Source: TTA-H9 sp002071415
Lineage (GTDB): Bacteria > Bacteroidota > Bacteroidia > Bacteroidales > TTA-H9
DNA length: 24,442 nt
Direction of reading: 5' to 3'
NCBI GenBank assembly: GCA_035411425.1
Contig: DAONSX010000036.1
Location: 1-24,442 of the forward strand
Below are positions 14,721 to 21,884 of this stretch, one piece after another. The notes beneath the pieces are model-generated. The model saw only the letters and a list, made by a program, of their open reading frames with translations, searched no databases and had not been told where the DNA came from. A program made the position numbers and the translations under genes. The number at the start of each line of letters is the position of its first letter. The first letter of the stretch is position 1.

Positions 14721-15524
14721 TTATAATGGTGAAAAAGCCTTTATAAATGAACGACGTATGGAGTCTCTTTGAGAAGGGGACAGATGATAATTGTATTGAT
14801 AGAGTGCGTTTTCCCAGTCTCCGTACATAGGATTGGGTAAAATGATGAAGCGCTTGCCAAACTCATATTGCAGTGAATCGGCAAGGAAGTTGCGACGTTG
14901 GGGCAAAGTTTTTTCCCATAAATTACTAAAATCGTTCAAATTATCCCCAATCAATAAAACGATTCGATGAGTTTGACGAACTCTCTGCCGGCGATTCTCC
15001 TTGTTAGCCCCGTCGGTTCTTACGAGTATGTGCGAAGAATCGGCCATAGAGAACCCTAATCGCCGAAGATTGAGGATGGTAACATTCAGTTCATCTTTTT
15101 TACGGTTAGTGATATAAAAAACATCAACATCATGGCTTATGGCAAAATTGATAAAGTCGAGTGCACCTGGAAGAGCGGCGGCCTGTGCCAGAGAAACCCA
15201 TTCACTCCATCCTTCTGGATAACTTTTCCCGTTTTGAATCAAATAACCTTCATGAGGGCTATTATCGAGCACGGTTTCATCAATATCGAGTACCACGGCT
15301 CTTTTTGTTGAGTTATCTCCAAAGGCAAGGTCGTGCTCGAGCTGGAGCTGAGCCAAATGAAAAGCCTGATAATATAAAGCACGAACTTCGGCCGCTTGCT
15401 GAAACCAAAGCGTCGCCATAATCAAATGGTCATTATCGTCGTGTCCCTGAATTGACGATTTTTTGGTAACCTGACAGGCGGCCATGACTAAACATAATAA
15501 AACTATTAGAAATTTTTTCATCAT
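14721..15524 (-). CDS. Acid phosphatase lipoprotein, 5'-nucleotidase e(P4)/class C family
   Basis: 267 aa from the ATG-ATG pair at 15524/15521. A longer TTG-started frame to 15548 would overlap mtgA and spoil the leader, so I reject it. The leader ends in VMAAC with lipidated Cys17. The HAD-type motifs of class C acid phosphatases are present: VLDIDETVLDN with Asp80 and Asp82, FYITNRKKDE at about 136-144, the Lys-containing TDGANKENRR, and LIGDNLNDF with Asp194 and Asp198. Family members are outer-membrane lipoproteins that dephosphorylate nucleotides such as NMN or 5'-nucleotides for uptake. It lies 10 bp downstream of mtgA, on the same strand, and is probably in the same operon. The substrate is not determined by the sequence. 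Confidence 0.87.
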   Translation of the reverse strand: MMKKFLIVLLCLVMAACQVTKKSSIQGHDDNDHLIMATLWFQQAAEVRALYYQAFHLAQLQLEHDLAFGDNSTKRAVVLDIDETVLDNSPHEGYLIQNGKSYPEGWSEWVSLAQAAALPGALDFINFAISHDVDVFYITNRKKDELNVTILNLRRLGFSMADSSHILVRTDGANKENRRQRVRQTHRIVLLIGDNLNDFSNLWEKTLPQRRNFLADSLQYEFGKRFIILPNPMYGDWENALYQYNYHLSPSQRDSIRRSFIKAFSPL

Positions 15525-15534
15525 ATAAGTAAAT

Positions 15535-16227
15535 TCAATCGAATTCAATTTTACCGATATTATTCATATTCCAAAGAATCCATTGTTGACGTGAAAGTAC
15601 ATAAGGAGATGGTTTAGCAGGATTTCGCCTGAGAGGAGCCGGCAACACTGCCGCAATAAGTGCAGCCTCTCCACGTGTAAGTTTTGAAGCAGGCTTGTGA
15701 AAGTAAATCTGGCTGGCTGCTTCTGCCCCATAAATCCCAGGGCCTATCTCTATTACATTCAAATAAACTTCGAGAATTCGTTTTTTGCTCCAAAAAGTTT
15801 CTATCAGAAAGGTGAAATATGTCTCCAATCCCTTTCGAACCCAAGTACGAGATGGCCATAAAAAAACGTTCTTAGCTACCTGTTGGCTAATGGTACTTGC
15901 TCCTCTTTTTCTGGCATGCGTCTGATTGTGTTTTTGGGCCTTTTTTATGGCATCCATGTCGAATCCATGATGCTTCAAAAAATTATTGTCTTCCGAAGCT
16001 ACCACCGCCAACCATAAATTGGGCGAGATCTCATCCAGTCTTTTCCAATTCCTTTCTATTCTTGCTTCCTTTCCTGCCTTGACATTCTCGAAATACCTAA
16101 TAAACATCAATGGAGTATAATATACGGGAACAAACTTGTAGAGTAGAGTGAAAAATAAAGACAAACCAATAAGAATTAGAATAATATTCCTGATCCACTT
16201 TAAAACACGTCTCATCAATTTTTTCAT
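15535..16227 (-). CDS. mtgA: Monofunctional biosynthetic peptidoglycan transglycosylase
   Basis: 230 aa from ATG at 16227; a TTG at 16239 only adds four residues. One N-terminal membrane anchor (about 11-30) is followed by a GT51 domain: ASEDNNFLKHHGFD with catalytic Glu79 (about 77-90), RKRGASTISQQVAKNVFLWP (about 106-125), KKRILEVYLNVIEIG (about 148-162) and GIYGAEAAS. No transpeptidase domain follows, and the length is right for MtgA. It polymerises lipid II into glycan strands in the periplasm. The acid phosphatase lipoprotein follows 10 bp downstream. Confidence 0.94.
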   Translation of the reverse strand: MKKLMRRVLKWIRNIILILIGLSLFFTLLYKFVPVYYTPLMFIRYFENVKAGKEARIERNWKRLDEISPNLWLAVVASEDNNFLKHHGFDMDAIKKAQKHNQTHARKRGASTISQQVAKNVFLWPSRTWVRKGLETYFTFLIETFWSKKRILEVYLNVIEIGPGIYGAEAASQIYFHKPASKLTRGEAALIAAVLPAPLRRNPAKPSPYVLSRQQWILWNMNNIGKIEFD

Positions 16228-16296
16228 AGGGGCAAACAAGCTGAATCTGACCGAAAGTCATCTTTCGTGCAAAAAAGATAAAAAGAAATGATTACA

Positions 16297-16304
16297 CAAA
16301 ATTA
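16297..16304 (-). promoter_or_regulatory. Putative -7 box of the mtgA operon promoter
   Basis: The minus strand reads TAATTTTG (TAnnTTTG), about 69 nt upstream of the mtgA ATG. No clear -33 element is seen, and a weaker TATCTTTT box lies closer at about 16273-16280. Confidence 0.33.
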
Positions 16305-16374
16305 AGGAGGATAGCCTAAGATTCCGCTGATGTCATGAAAAATGATTGATTAAGGAAGATATGCTATCTACACC

Positions 16375-16390
16375 TCGATCGATCAATCGA
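16375..16390. promoter_or_regulatory. Inverted repeat TCGAT-N6-ATCGA, possible operator
   Basis: The 16-bp stretch TCGATCGATCAATCGA has 5-bp inverted arms and three TCGA tetramers. It lies in the divergent region between mtgA and the alcohol dehydrogenase gene, about 40 bp upstream of the latter's promoter-like elements. That is a plausible regulator site, but TCGA is common across the window, so chance is a real alternative. Confidence 0.22.
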
Positions 16391-16430
16391 ATCACAATTA
16401 AAATAATTCTCTCGATGAAATCCTATTATT

Positions 16431-16461
16431 TTTGCAACTAACATAGTGAATAATAACTTTA
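16431..16461 (+). promoter_or_regulatory. Promoter of the iron alcohol dehydrogenase gene
   Basis: TTTG at 16431-16434 and TAACTTTA at 16454-16461 are separated by 19 nt, which fits the Bacteroidota pattern TTTG-N19-21-TAnnTTTG with one mismatch in the last base. The start point would be near 16468, giving a leader of about 26 nt to the ATG at 16494. It is the best two-element promoter in the window. Confidence 0.55.
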
Positions 16462-16493
16462 CATCGAAAAATTGAAATCGAAAAACCCACACA

Positions 16494-17648
16494 ATGAAAA
16501 ATTTCGTTTTTTACAATCCTGTGAAAATATATTTTGGGGAAGGACAAATTTCGAAACTTTCAAATGAAATTCCGAAAGATGCCACTGTGTTGATGACTTA
16601 CGGTGGGGGCAGTATTTTCAGAAATGGGGTTTATGAACAGGTAAAGTTGGCCTTGGCCAATTATAAAGTACTCGAGTTTGGAGGTATAGAGCCCAATCCA
16701 CGATATGAGACATTAATCAAGGCTTTACCTATCATCAAGGAAAATAAAGTAGATTTTTTATTAGCCCTGGGCGGTGGCTCTGTTATCGATGGAACGAAAT
16801 TCATTTCGGCAGCGAGTTTTTATGAAGGAGATCCCTGGGATTTTATATCAAAAGGCATAAGGGTTCAGAAAGCTCTTCCGATTGGTGTAGTGCTTACTTT
16901 GCCGGCAACGGGAAGTGAGATGAATTCAGGAGCGGTAATCTCGAAAGAAAGCACCAAAGAAAAATGTTCTTTCTTCAGTCCTTTGGTTTTCCCACGTTTT
17001 TCGGTCACCGATCCTTCATTTACCTTTTCCTTGCCGCCACGGCAGGTAGCCAATGGTATCGTTGATGCCTTTATTCACACCATGGAACAATATCTTACTT
17101 ATCCTGTGAGTGCACCCTTACAAGACCGCATGGCAGAAAGCATACTGAATACTTTAATGGAGGAAGGTCCAAAAGCTTTCACAAAACCCTATGATTATGA
17201 CACACGTGCAAATATCATGTGGTGTGCTACCTTGGCGTTGAATGGATTGATCGCTTGTGGTGTTCCCACCGATTGGGCTACTCATGGCATAGGGCATGAA
17301 CTCACCGCTCTGCATGGTCTCGACCATGCCTTGACGCTTGCCATTGTCTTTCCCGGCGTGATGAAGGTGATGCAGGATGAAAAACGCGAAAAAATTCTTC
17401 AGTATGGTGAAAGAGTCTTAAAAATTACTCAAGGAACCGAAAAGGAAAGAATAGAGCAGGCCATATTAAAAACCGATGAATTCTTCCGCTCTTTAGGGAT
17501 GAAAACCCGCCTGAGTGAAAATGGTATAGACCAGGATGCCATCGAAACCATTGTCGAACGCTTTTCTAAACCTCGAATGATTTGTTTGGGCGAAAACCAA
17601 AGCATTACTCCCGTAAAAATCCGTCAGATTTTGTTGGATAGACTTTAA
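16494..17648 (+). CDS. Iron-containing alcohol dehydrogenase, YqhD/BdhA type
   Basis: 384 aa, group III (Fe-ADH) family, cytoplasmic. The N-terminal nucleotide domain carries NPVKIYFGEG, LMTYGGGSI (about 33-41) and the loop LALGGGSVIDGTKF (about 90-103), followed by LPATGSEMN (about 136-144). The metal ligands line up with those of E. coli YqhD: Asp191, His195, His264 and His278, each three residues lower. The family reduces short-chain aldehydes with NAD(P)H. YqhD/BdhA proteins usually prefer NADPH and handle butyraldehyde, glyoxals and lipid-derived aldehydes. It has its own promoter-like elements and is followed at 24 bp by the M28 peptidase gene, perhaps co-transcribed. The cofactor and substrate cannot be fixed from sequence alone. 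Confidence 0.92.
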   Translation: MKNFVFYNPVKIYFGEGQISKLSNEIPKDATVLMTYGGGSIFRNGVYEQVKLALANYKVLEFGGIEPNPRYETLIKALPIIKENKVDFLLALGGGSVIDGTKFISAASFYEGDPWDFISKGIRVQKALPIGVVLTLPATGSEMNSGAVISKESTKEKCSFFSPLVFPRFSVTDPSFTFSLPPRQVANGIVDAFIHTMEQYLTYPVSAPLQDRMAESILNTLMEEGPKAFTKPYDYDTRANIMWCATLALNGLIACGVPTDWATHGIGHELTALHGLDHALTLAIVFPGVMKVMQDEKREKILQYGERVLKITQGTEKERIEQAILKTDEFFRSLGMKTRLSENGIDQDAIETIVERFSKPRMICLGENQSITPVKIRQILLDRL

Positions 17649-17672
17649 TCAATGAACTCCAATGTATAATTT

Positions 17673-19244
17673 ATGAAACTCTTTAAAAATTTTTTATTTA
17701 GGTCGTTTCTCATCATCTTGTTCATTCTGAGAATATTTTCCATAGTTGAAGCACAGGAGGAAGGCATTTCTCCCGAAATCATAAAGAATCACATAGATTT
17801 TCTGGCATCCGACAAGCTGCAAGGACGAAAAACTCCAAGTGCAGGTCTGGATACTGCTGCAAGCTATATTGCTCACGAATTGCAAAATCTTGGAATTAAT
17901 TCCCTGAACGGCACTTACTTCCATTCCTTGAATTTATGCAGATGTGGTCTGGGCAAACGACAGCACTTCGAATTGAATACACCCTCAGGGAAAGTTGTCG
18001 TCCCGTTGAAAACAGGTTATATTCCTTTTCAGACTATAGGCGATACTACCGTTGAAGGAGTATTGGTCTTTGCAGGTTATGGACTCAACCTGCCCAATTT
18101 GGGATATGACGATTACAGCAATATTGATGTAAAAGGTAAGATTGTGGTGGTACTAAGCCATTTTCCTGGTGAAACTTCTGATGATCACAGAGCAAAACTG
18201 ATCGAAAAATCAGGGAAAACATCTATCAATGAGAAAATTGCTACTGCACGAAACAAAGGAGCTATCGGCCTGATTTTACTTACAAACCCCAAGAATCATC
18301 TCTTGTTGAAACCTCAGGGGCACACTTGGGCAGCCCTTTTGAAAAGAGCAAAAGAAGATTCCGATCCGCTGATTTTGAAATTTCACAAGGAATCATTTAC
18401 TGCCATACATGCTGGTGAGGAAACGATGAAATTATTGTTTGGCAGCAAAGAAAACCTCATCAAGATTCAAGAAAAAATCGACAAGAATTTTCAACCTTAT
18501 TCTTTTGAAATTCCCGGATTTACAGCATCCATTGCAACAAGTCTTCACAAACGTTTTATAAAAGCCGACAACGTCATTGGAATTCTCGAAGGCAACAACC
18601 CAAAATTGAGGTCGCAGTATCTCATCATTGGGGCTCATTACGATCATATTGGAACAATGAAATCCGAAGGAACTGATAATTCGGATACTATTTTCAATGG
18701 TGCCGACGATAATGCTTCGGGTACGGCCGCCGTACTGGCTATCGCCAGAGCTTTTGCAAAAGCCGAAAAATTGCCAGAAAGAAGTGTGGTTTTTGTGTTT
18801 TTTGCTGGTGAAGAATTAGGATTGCTTGGCTCGCGTAGTTTTGTCCTCGACCCTCCTCTCCCGTTAGACAGCATCATTGCCATGCTTAATTTCGATATGG
18901 TATGCCGCGGTGGAAGCGATACGCTATATATTTCTCCCGAATCCACCAATTCAGCCTTATATTTAATGGCTAAAGAAAAAGCCATGGCAGAAGGATTCAA
19001 AACGGTACAACAAAACATGATTTCATTTGGTGGAAGCGATCACCAGCCATTTCTGGATAAAAATATACCCGCATTGCATTTTTTCACTGGACTTCATGCA
19101 GATTATCATCAAGTAAGCGATAATCCCGACCGCTGCGATTCGGTTAAAGCTTCCAAAGTGGCTCGGCTCGGTTGGAAACTTGCATGGGAAATTGCCAATT
19201 CAAATATTACCTTTGCAAATCATTATTCAGAAATAAAAAATTAA
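17673..19244 (+). CDS. Exported M28-family zinc aminopeptidase-like protein
   Basis: 523 aa with a signal peptide (hydrophobic 10-25, cleavage near IVEA at 27). The N-terminal opening IDFLASDKLQGRKTPSAG (about 41-58) is common to M28 enzymes with a protease-associated insert, which here spans roughly 120-250. The peptidase core has all five metal ligands and the catalytic Glu: His322 (GAHYDHIG), Asp345 (GADDNASG), Glu380 and Glu381 (FAGEELGLLGS), Asp408 (LNFDMV) and His479 (DYHQ). It should hydrolyse N-terminal residues from peptides in the periplasm or outside. It lies 24 bp after the alcohol dehydrogenase; a shared function is not evident. Confidence 0.9.
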   Translation: MKLFKNFLFRSFLIILFILRIFSIVEAQEEGISPEIIKNHIDFLASDKLQGRKTPSAGLDTAASYIAHELQNLGINSLNGTYFHSLNLCRCGLGKRQHFELNTPSGKVVVPLKTGYIPFQTIGDTTVEGVLVFAGYGLNLPNLGYDDYSNIDVKGKIVVVLSHFPGETSDDHRAKLIEKSGKTSINEKIATARNKGAIGLILLTNPKNHLLLKPQGHTWAALLKRAKEDSDPLILKFHKESFTAIHAGEETMKLLFGSKENLIKIQEKIDKNFQPYSFEIPGFTASIATSLHKRFIKADNVIGILEGNNPKLRSQYLIIGAHYDHIGTMKSEGTDNSDTIFNGADDNASGTAAVLAIARAFAKAEKLPERSVVFVFFAGEELGLLGSRSFVLDPPLPLDSIIAMLNFDMVCRGGSDTLYISPESTNSALYLMAKEKAMAEGFKTVQQNMISFGGSDHQPFLDKNIPALHFFTGLHADYHQVSDNPDRCDSVKASKVARLGWKLAWEIANSNITFANHYSEIKN

Positions 19245-19346
19245 AGGTCCAAAATCATTCGAAAACTTATCTTTCATTAGAATTAAAACAACACCCTCGA
19301 TTCATGAATTGTTTCACACGATCTTTTCACATAAAACCTAAAATTT

Positions 19347-20177
19347 ATGAAACACCAACATCTTGCTCTGCTTCTATTGTTTCTTAGTCCTCTGATGGGT
19401 ATTGCCCAAAAGAAATACAATCCCGAGGTCAAACTCAACAAAGGCGATTCAATAACCTATCTAATTCAAACCAATGTCGATATGACTCAAAGCATGATGG
19501 GACAGGAAATGAAAATGAACGTTTCCACTCAGTCGAAAAACATCATTGCCGTAAGTGATATCGATAAGGATAAATATTACCATTTAAGCCAGTTAAGCAA
19601 AGAAATGACGGTTAAAATGAAAATGGATCAGATGGATAGCACCATGCTCGTCCCCGATATTACCAATCTTCCAGTATTAGTAATGAGTAAAAAGGGAACC
19701 ATTTTACGCAAATCGGTTTCGACCAATGAAAAAGGTCAAACAATGGGTAATGATTTTGGAGATGTTACAGCCAGTTCGCCTTTTATTGAATTTCCCGACA
19801 GAAAAATTTCGGAAGGCGAAAGTTGGGAAACGCTTCAAAATGATACCGTGAACTTTATGGGTGGCGATTTGATTACCAACTCAAAAACCGTATATACTCT
19901 TATTGGAACCGATGAAAAAGAGGGAATGAAATGCTTGAAGATCAATCATAAAACAACCGCCGACAATGAAGGGACAACTACGATGCAAGGAATGGATTTT
20001 TTGATAGAAGGAACTACCATCATGGAAGGAACAACATGGATTGATTTAAAAACGGCCATACCAGTTTTTATAGATGGCACGGCCGAAAGTCAGATGACAC
20101 TTTTACTCAGCGGCCAGCAAAACATGACCATCCCCTTAACTTACAAAACCACTTTTACTAAGAAACTCTTAAAATAA
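19347..20177 (+). CDS. Exported DUF6263-like protein of unknown function
   Basis: 276 aa starting with a signal peptide (MKHQHLALLL then LFLSPLMGIA, cleavage after Ala20). The mature part is Met-, Thr- and Asp-rich, with repeated hydrophilic beta-type segments such as YLIQTNVDMTQSMMGQEMKM (about 38-57), FPDRKISEGESWE (about 151-163) and a final LTYKTTFTKK. The general layout matches the DUF6263 family of Bacteroidota, whose role is not established. The assignment is by resemblance only. The gene is 102 bp after the M28 gene and is followed by a strong hairpin terminator, so it closes the ADH-M28-DUF6263 block. Confidence 0.65.
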   Translation: MKHQHLALLLLFLSPLMGIAQKKYNPEVKLNKGDSITYLIQTNVDMTQSMMGQEMKMNVSTQSKNIIAVSDIDKDKYYHLSQLSKEMTVKMKMDQMDSTMLVPDITNLPVLVMSKKGTILRKSVSTNEKGQTMGNDFGDVTASSPFIEFPDRKISEGESWETLQNDTVNFMGGDLITNSKTVYTLIGTDEKEGMKCLKINHKTTADNEGTTTMQGMDFLIEGTTIMEGTTWIDLKTAIPVFIDGTAESQMTLLLSGQQNMTIPLTYKTTFTKKLLK

Positions 20178-20197
20178 GCTGTTCGCTATTGATATTG

Positions 20198-20238
20198 AAA
20201 AGAGGCTCTTACCAAAAGTGTGGCCTCTTTTTGTTTTT
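20198..20238 (+). terminator. Rho-independent terminator after the DUF6263-like gene
   Basis: AAAAGAGGC (20198-20206) and GCCTCTTTT (20223-20231) are perfect 9-bp inverted arms around a 16-nt loop, running into a T-rich tail. It lies 21 bp after the stop at 20177 and before the GH30 leader, and separates the two blocks. Confidence 0.72.
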
Positions 20239-20386
20239 ATTGAGAACAAATTCACTGGTAATATATGGGAATAATGGTTTCAGTTTTCGATATTTTTATG
20301 GACCTTATTCATTGTCCGATAATTTTCTATCTTTACCTGTAAATATTTTTATCAATCATCGAAGCATAATCAAATTTTTTAACCTT

Positions 20387-21853
20387 ATGAACCGAATCAA
20401 ATTAATCTTTTTTGCCCTGATATTTTTGGCAGTAGCATGTAAAAACGAGCAGGAAACAAACCTTGTAAACCGATCAATAGGGAATTACGAAGGCAAAAAA
20501 CTGAATGTTTATCTAACTGCCCAAAACACAGATTCGCGTTTGACTCTTTCCCAAACTTCAGTATTTACTAACCAGAGGCAACCCCTCGAAACGGAATACG
20601 TGGTTCACGTTGATCCAAACAAAAGTTTTCAGGAGTTTTTAGGAGTGGGTGGAGCAATTACCGATGCTGCAGCCGAAACCTTTGCCAAATTGACCCCAAA
20701 TAATCAGCAAAAACTAATTGAATCTTACTTCAACAAAGATAAAGGCATTGGTTATTCTATCATTAGAACCAATATACACAGTTGCGATTTCAGTAGTAAT
20801 AGTTATATATACATTGAAGAAGGCGATTCTACTCTTGCATCCTTCAGCATAGCCCATGATACGGTCTATCGTATTCCGCTCATCAAAAAAGCCATAAACG
20901 AAAGTGGTGGAAATGCAGTTTTATTTGCCAGTTCATGGAGCCCGCCTGCATTTATGAAAAGTAACAATAACATGTTGCATGGAGGGAAACTTCTCTCAAA
21001 ATTTTATCAAGCATGGGCTAACTATTACGTGAAATTCATCAAGGAATATGAAAAGGCAGGTGTACCTGTTTGGGGCATCACGGTTCAGAATGAGCCCATG
21101 GCTACTCAAATATGGGAATCATGTATCTATACGGCAGAAGAAGAGCGTGATTTTCTGAAGAATTTTCTCGGACCTACGTTTGCGAAAAATGGTTTAACCG
21201 ACAAGAAAATCATCGTTTGGGATCATAACCGTGATCTAATGCCTTACCGAGCCTCAGTCATCTTTAGCGATCCCGAAGCAGCAAAATATGCCTGGGGTAT
21301 CGGCTTCCACTGGTATGAAGACTGGTCGGGGGGAGCACAAATGTTCAATAATGTTAGAGCTGTACACGAAGCTTGGCCCGATAAGAATATCCTCTTCACC
21401 GAAGGATGTACCGAAAGTTTTAGACCCGACCATTATGACTACTGGCCTAATGCCGAGGATTATGGCACTTCCATGATTCATGATTTCAATAATGGTACTG
21501 TTGGTTGGACCGACTGGAATATCTTGCTCGATGAAATGGGCGGACCAAACCATGTAAAGAATTTCTGCTTTGCTCCTGTACATGGAGACACACAAACCGG
21601 CGAATTAATATTCACCCCTGCCTATTATTATATTGGCCATTTTTCCAAATTTATTCATAGAGGTGCGCATCGCATAATGAGCACACCAAGCCGCAGCGCC
21701 CTATTATGCACTTCATTTCTAAACCCGGATGGAAGCATTGTAACCATCGTTATGAACAAATCCGACCAGAATATTCCTTACCTTCTCATCGTTGCCGATG
21801 GTTTGGCTCAACTGAGTATTCCGGCTCATGCTATACAAACCATTGTTTATTGA
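20387..21853 (+). CDS. GH30 family beta-glycosidase lipoprotein
   Basis: 488 aa from ATG at 20387, chosen because it gives a clean lipoprotein leader ending LAVAC with Cys18; the upstream extension to 20189 has no such signal. The fold landmarks of GH30 are visible: QEFLGVGGAITDAAAETFA (82-100), SWSPPAFMKSNNNMLHGG (183-200), acid/base Glu236 in ITVQNEPMATQIWESC, and nucleophile Glu339 in ILFTEGCTES, followed by HDFNNGTVGWTDWN. The C-terminal beta-sandwich ends at HAIQTIVY. GH30 enzymes of this type cleave beta-glucans, often beta-1,6-glucan, or glucosylceramide-like substrates. The downstream GH3 suggests that its products are glucose oligomers. A weak -7-like TATCTTTA lies at 20328-20335. 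Confidence 0.9.
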   Translation: MNRIKLIFFALIFLAVACKNEQETNLVNRSIGNYEGKKLNVYLTAQNTDSRLTLSQTSVFTNQRQPLETEYVVHVDPNKSFQEFLGVGGAITDAAAETFAKLTPNNQQKLIESYFNKDKGIGYSIIRTNIHSCDFSSNSYIYIEEGDSTLASFSIAHDTVYRIPLIKKAINESGGNAVLFASSWSPPAFMKSNNNMLHGGKLLSKFYQAWANYYVKFIKEYEKAGVPVWGITVQNEPMATQIWESCIYTAEEERDFLKNFLGPTFAKNGLTDKKIIVWDHNRDLMPYRASVIFSDPEAAKYAWGIGFHWYEDWSGGAQMFNNVRAVHEAWPDKNILFTEGCTESFRPDHYDYWPNAEDYGTSMIHDFNNGTVGWTDWNILLDEMGGPNHVKNFCFAPVHGDTQTGELIFTPAYYYIGHFSKFIHRGAHRIMSTPSRSALLCTSFLNPDGSIVTIVMNKSDQNIPYLLIVADGLAQLSIPAHAIQTIVY

Positions 21854-21884
21854 TACTTTCTGCAAAAAAATCATCTTTTACACA

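Noticed and set aside
18644..19018. 124-residue minus-strand open frame inside the M28 gene
   Set aside because: Antisense of the conserved metal-binding core of the peptidase, which explains the open frame.
20189..20386. N-terminal extension of the GH30 gene to 20189
   Set aside because: The extension covers the terminator hairpin and lacks a leader; the ATG at 20387 gives a proper lipoprotein signal.
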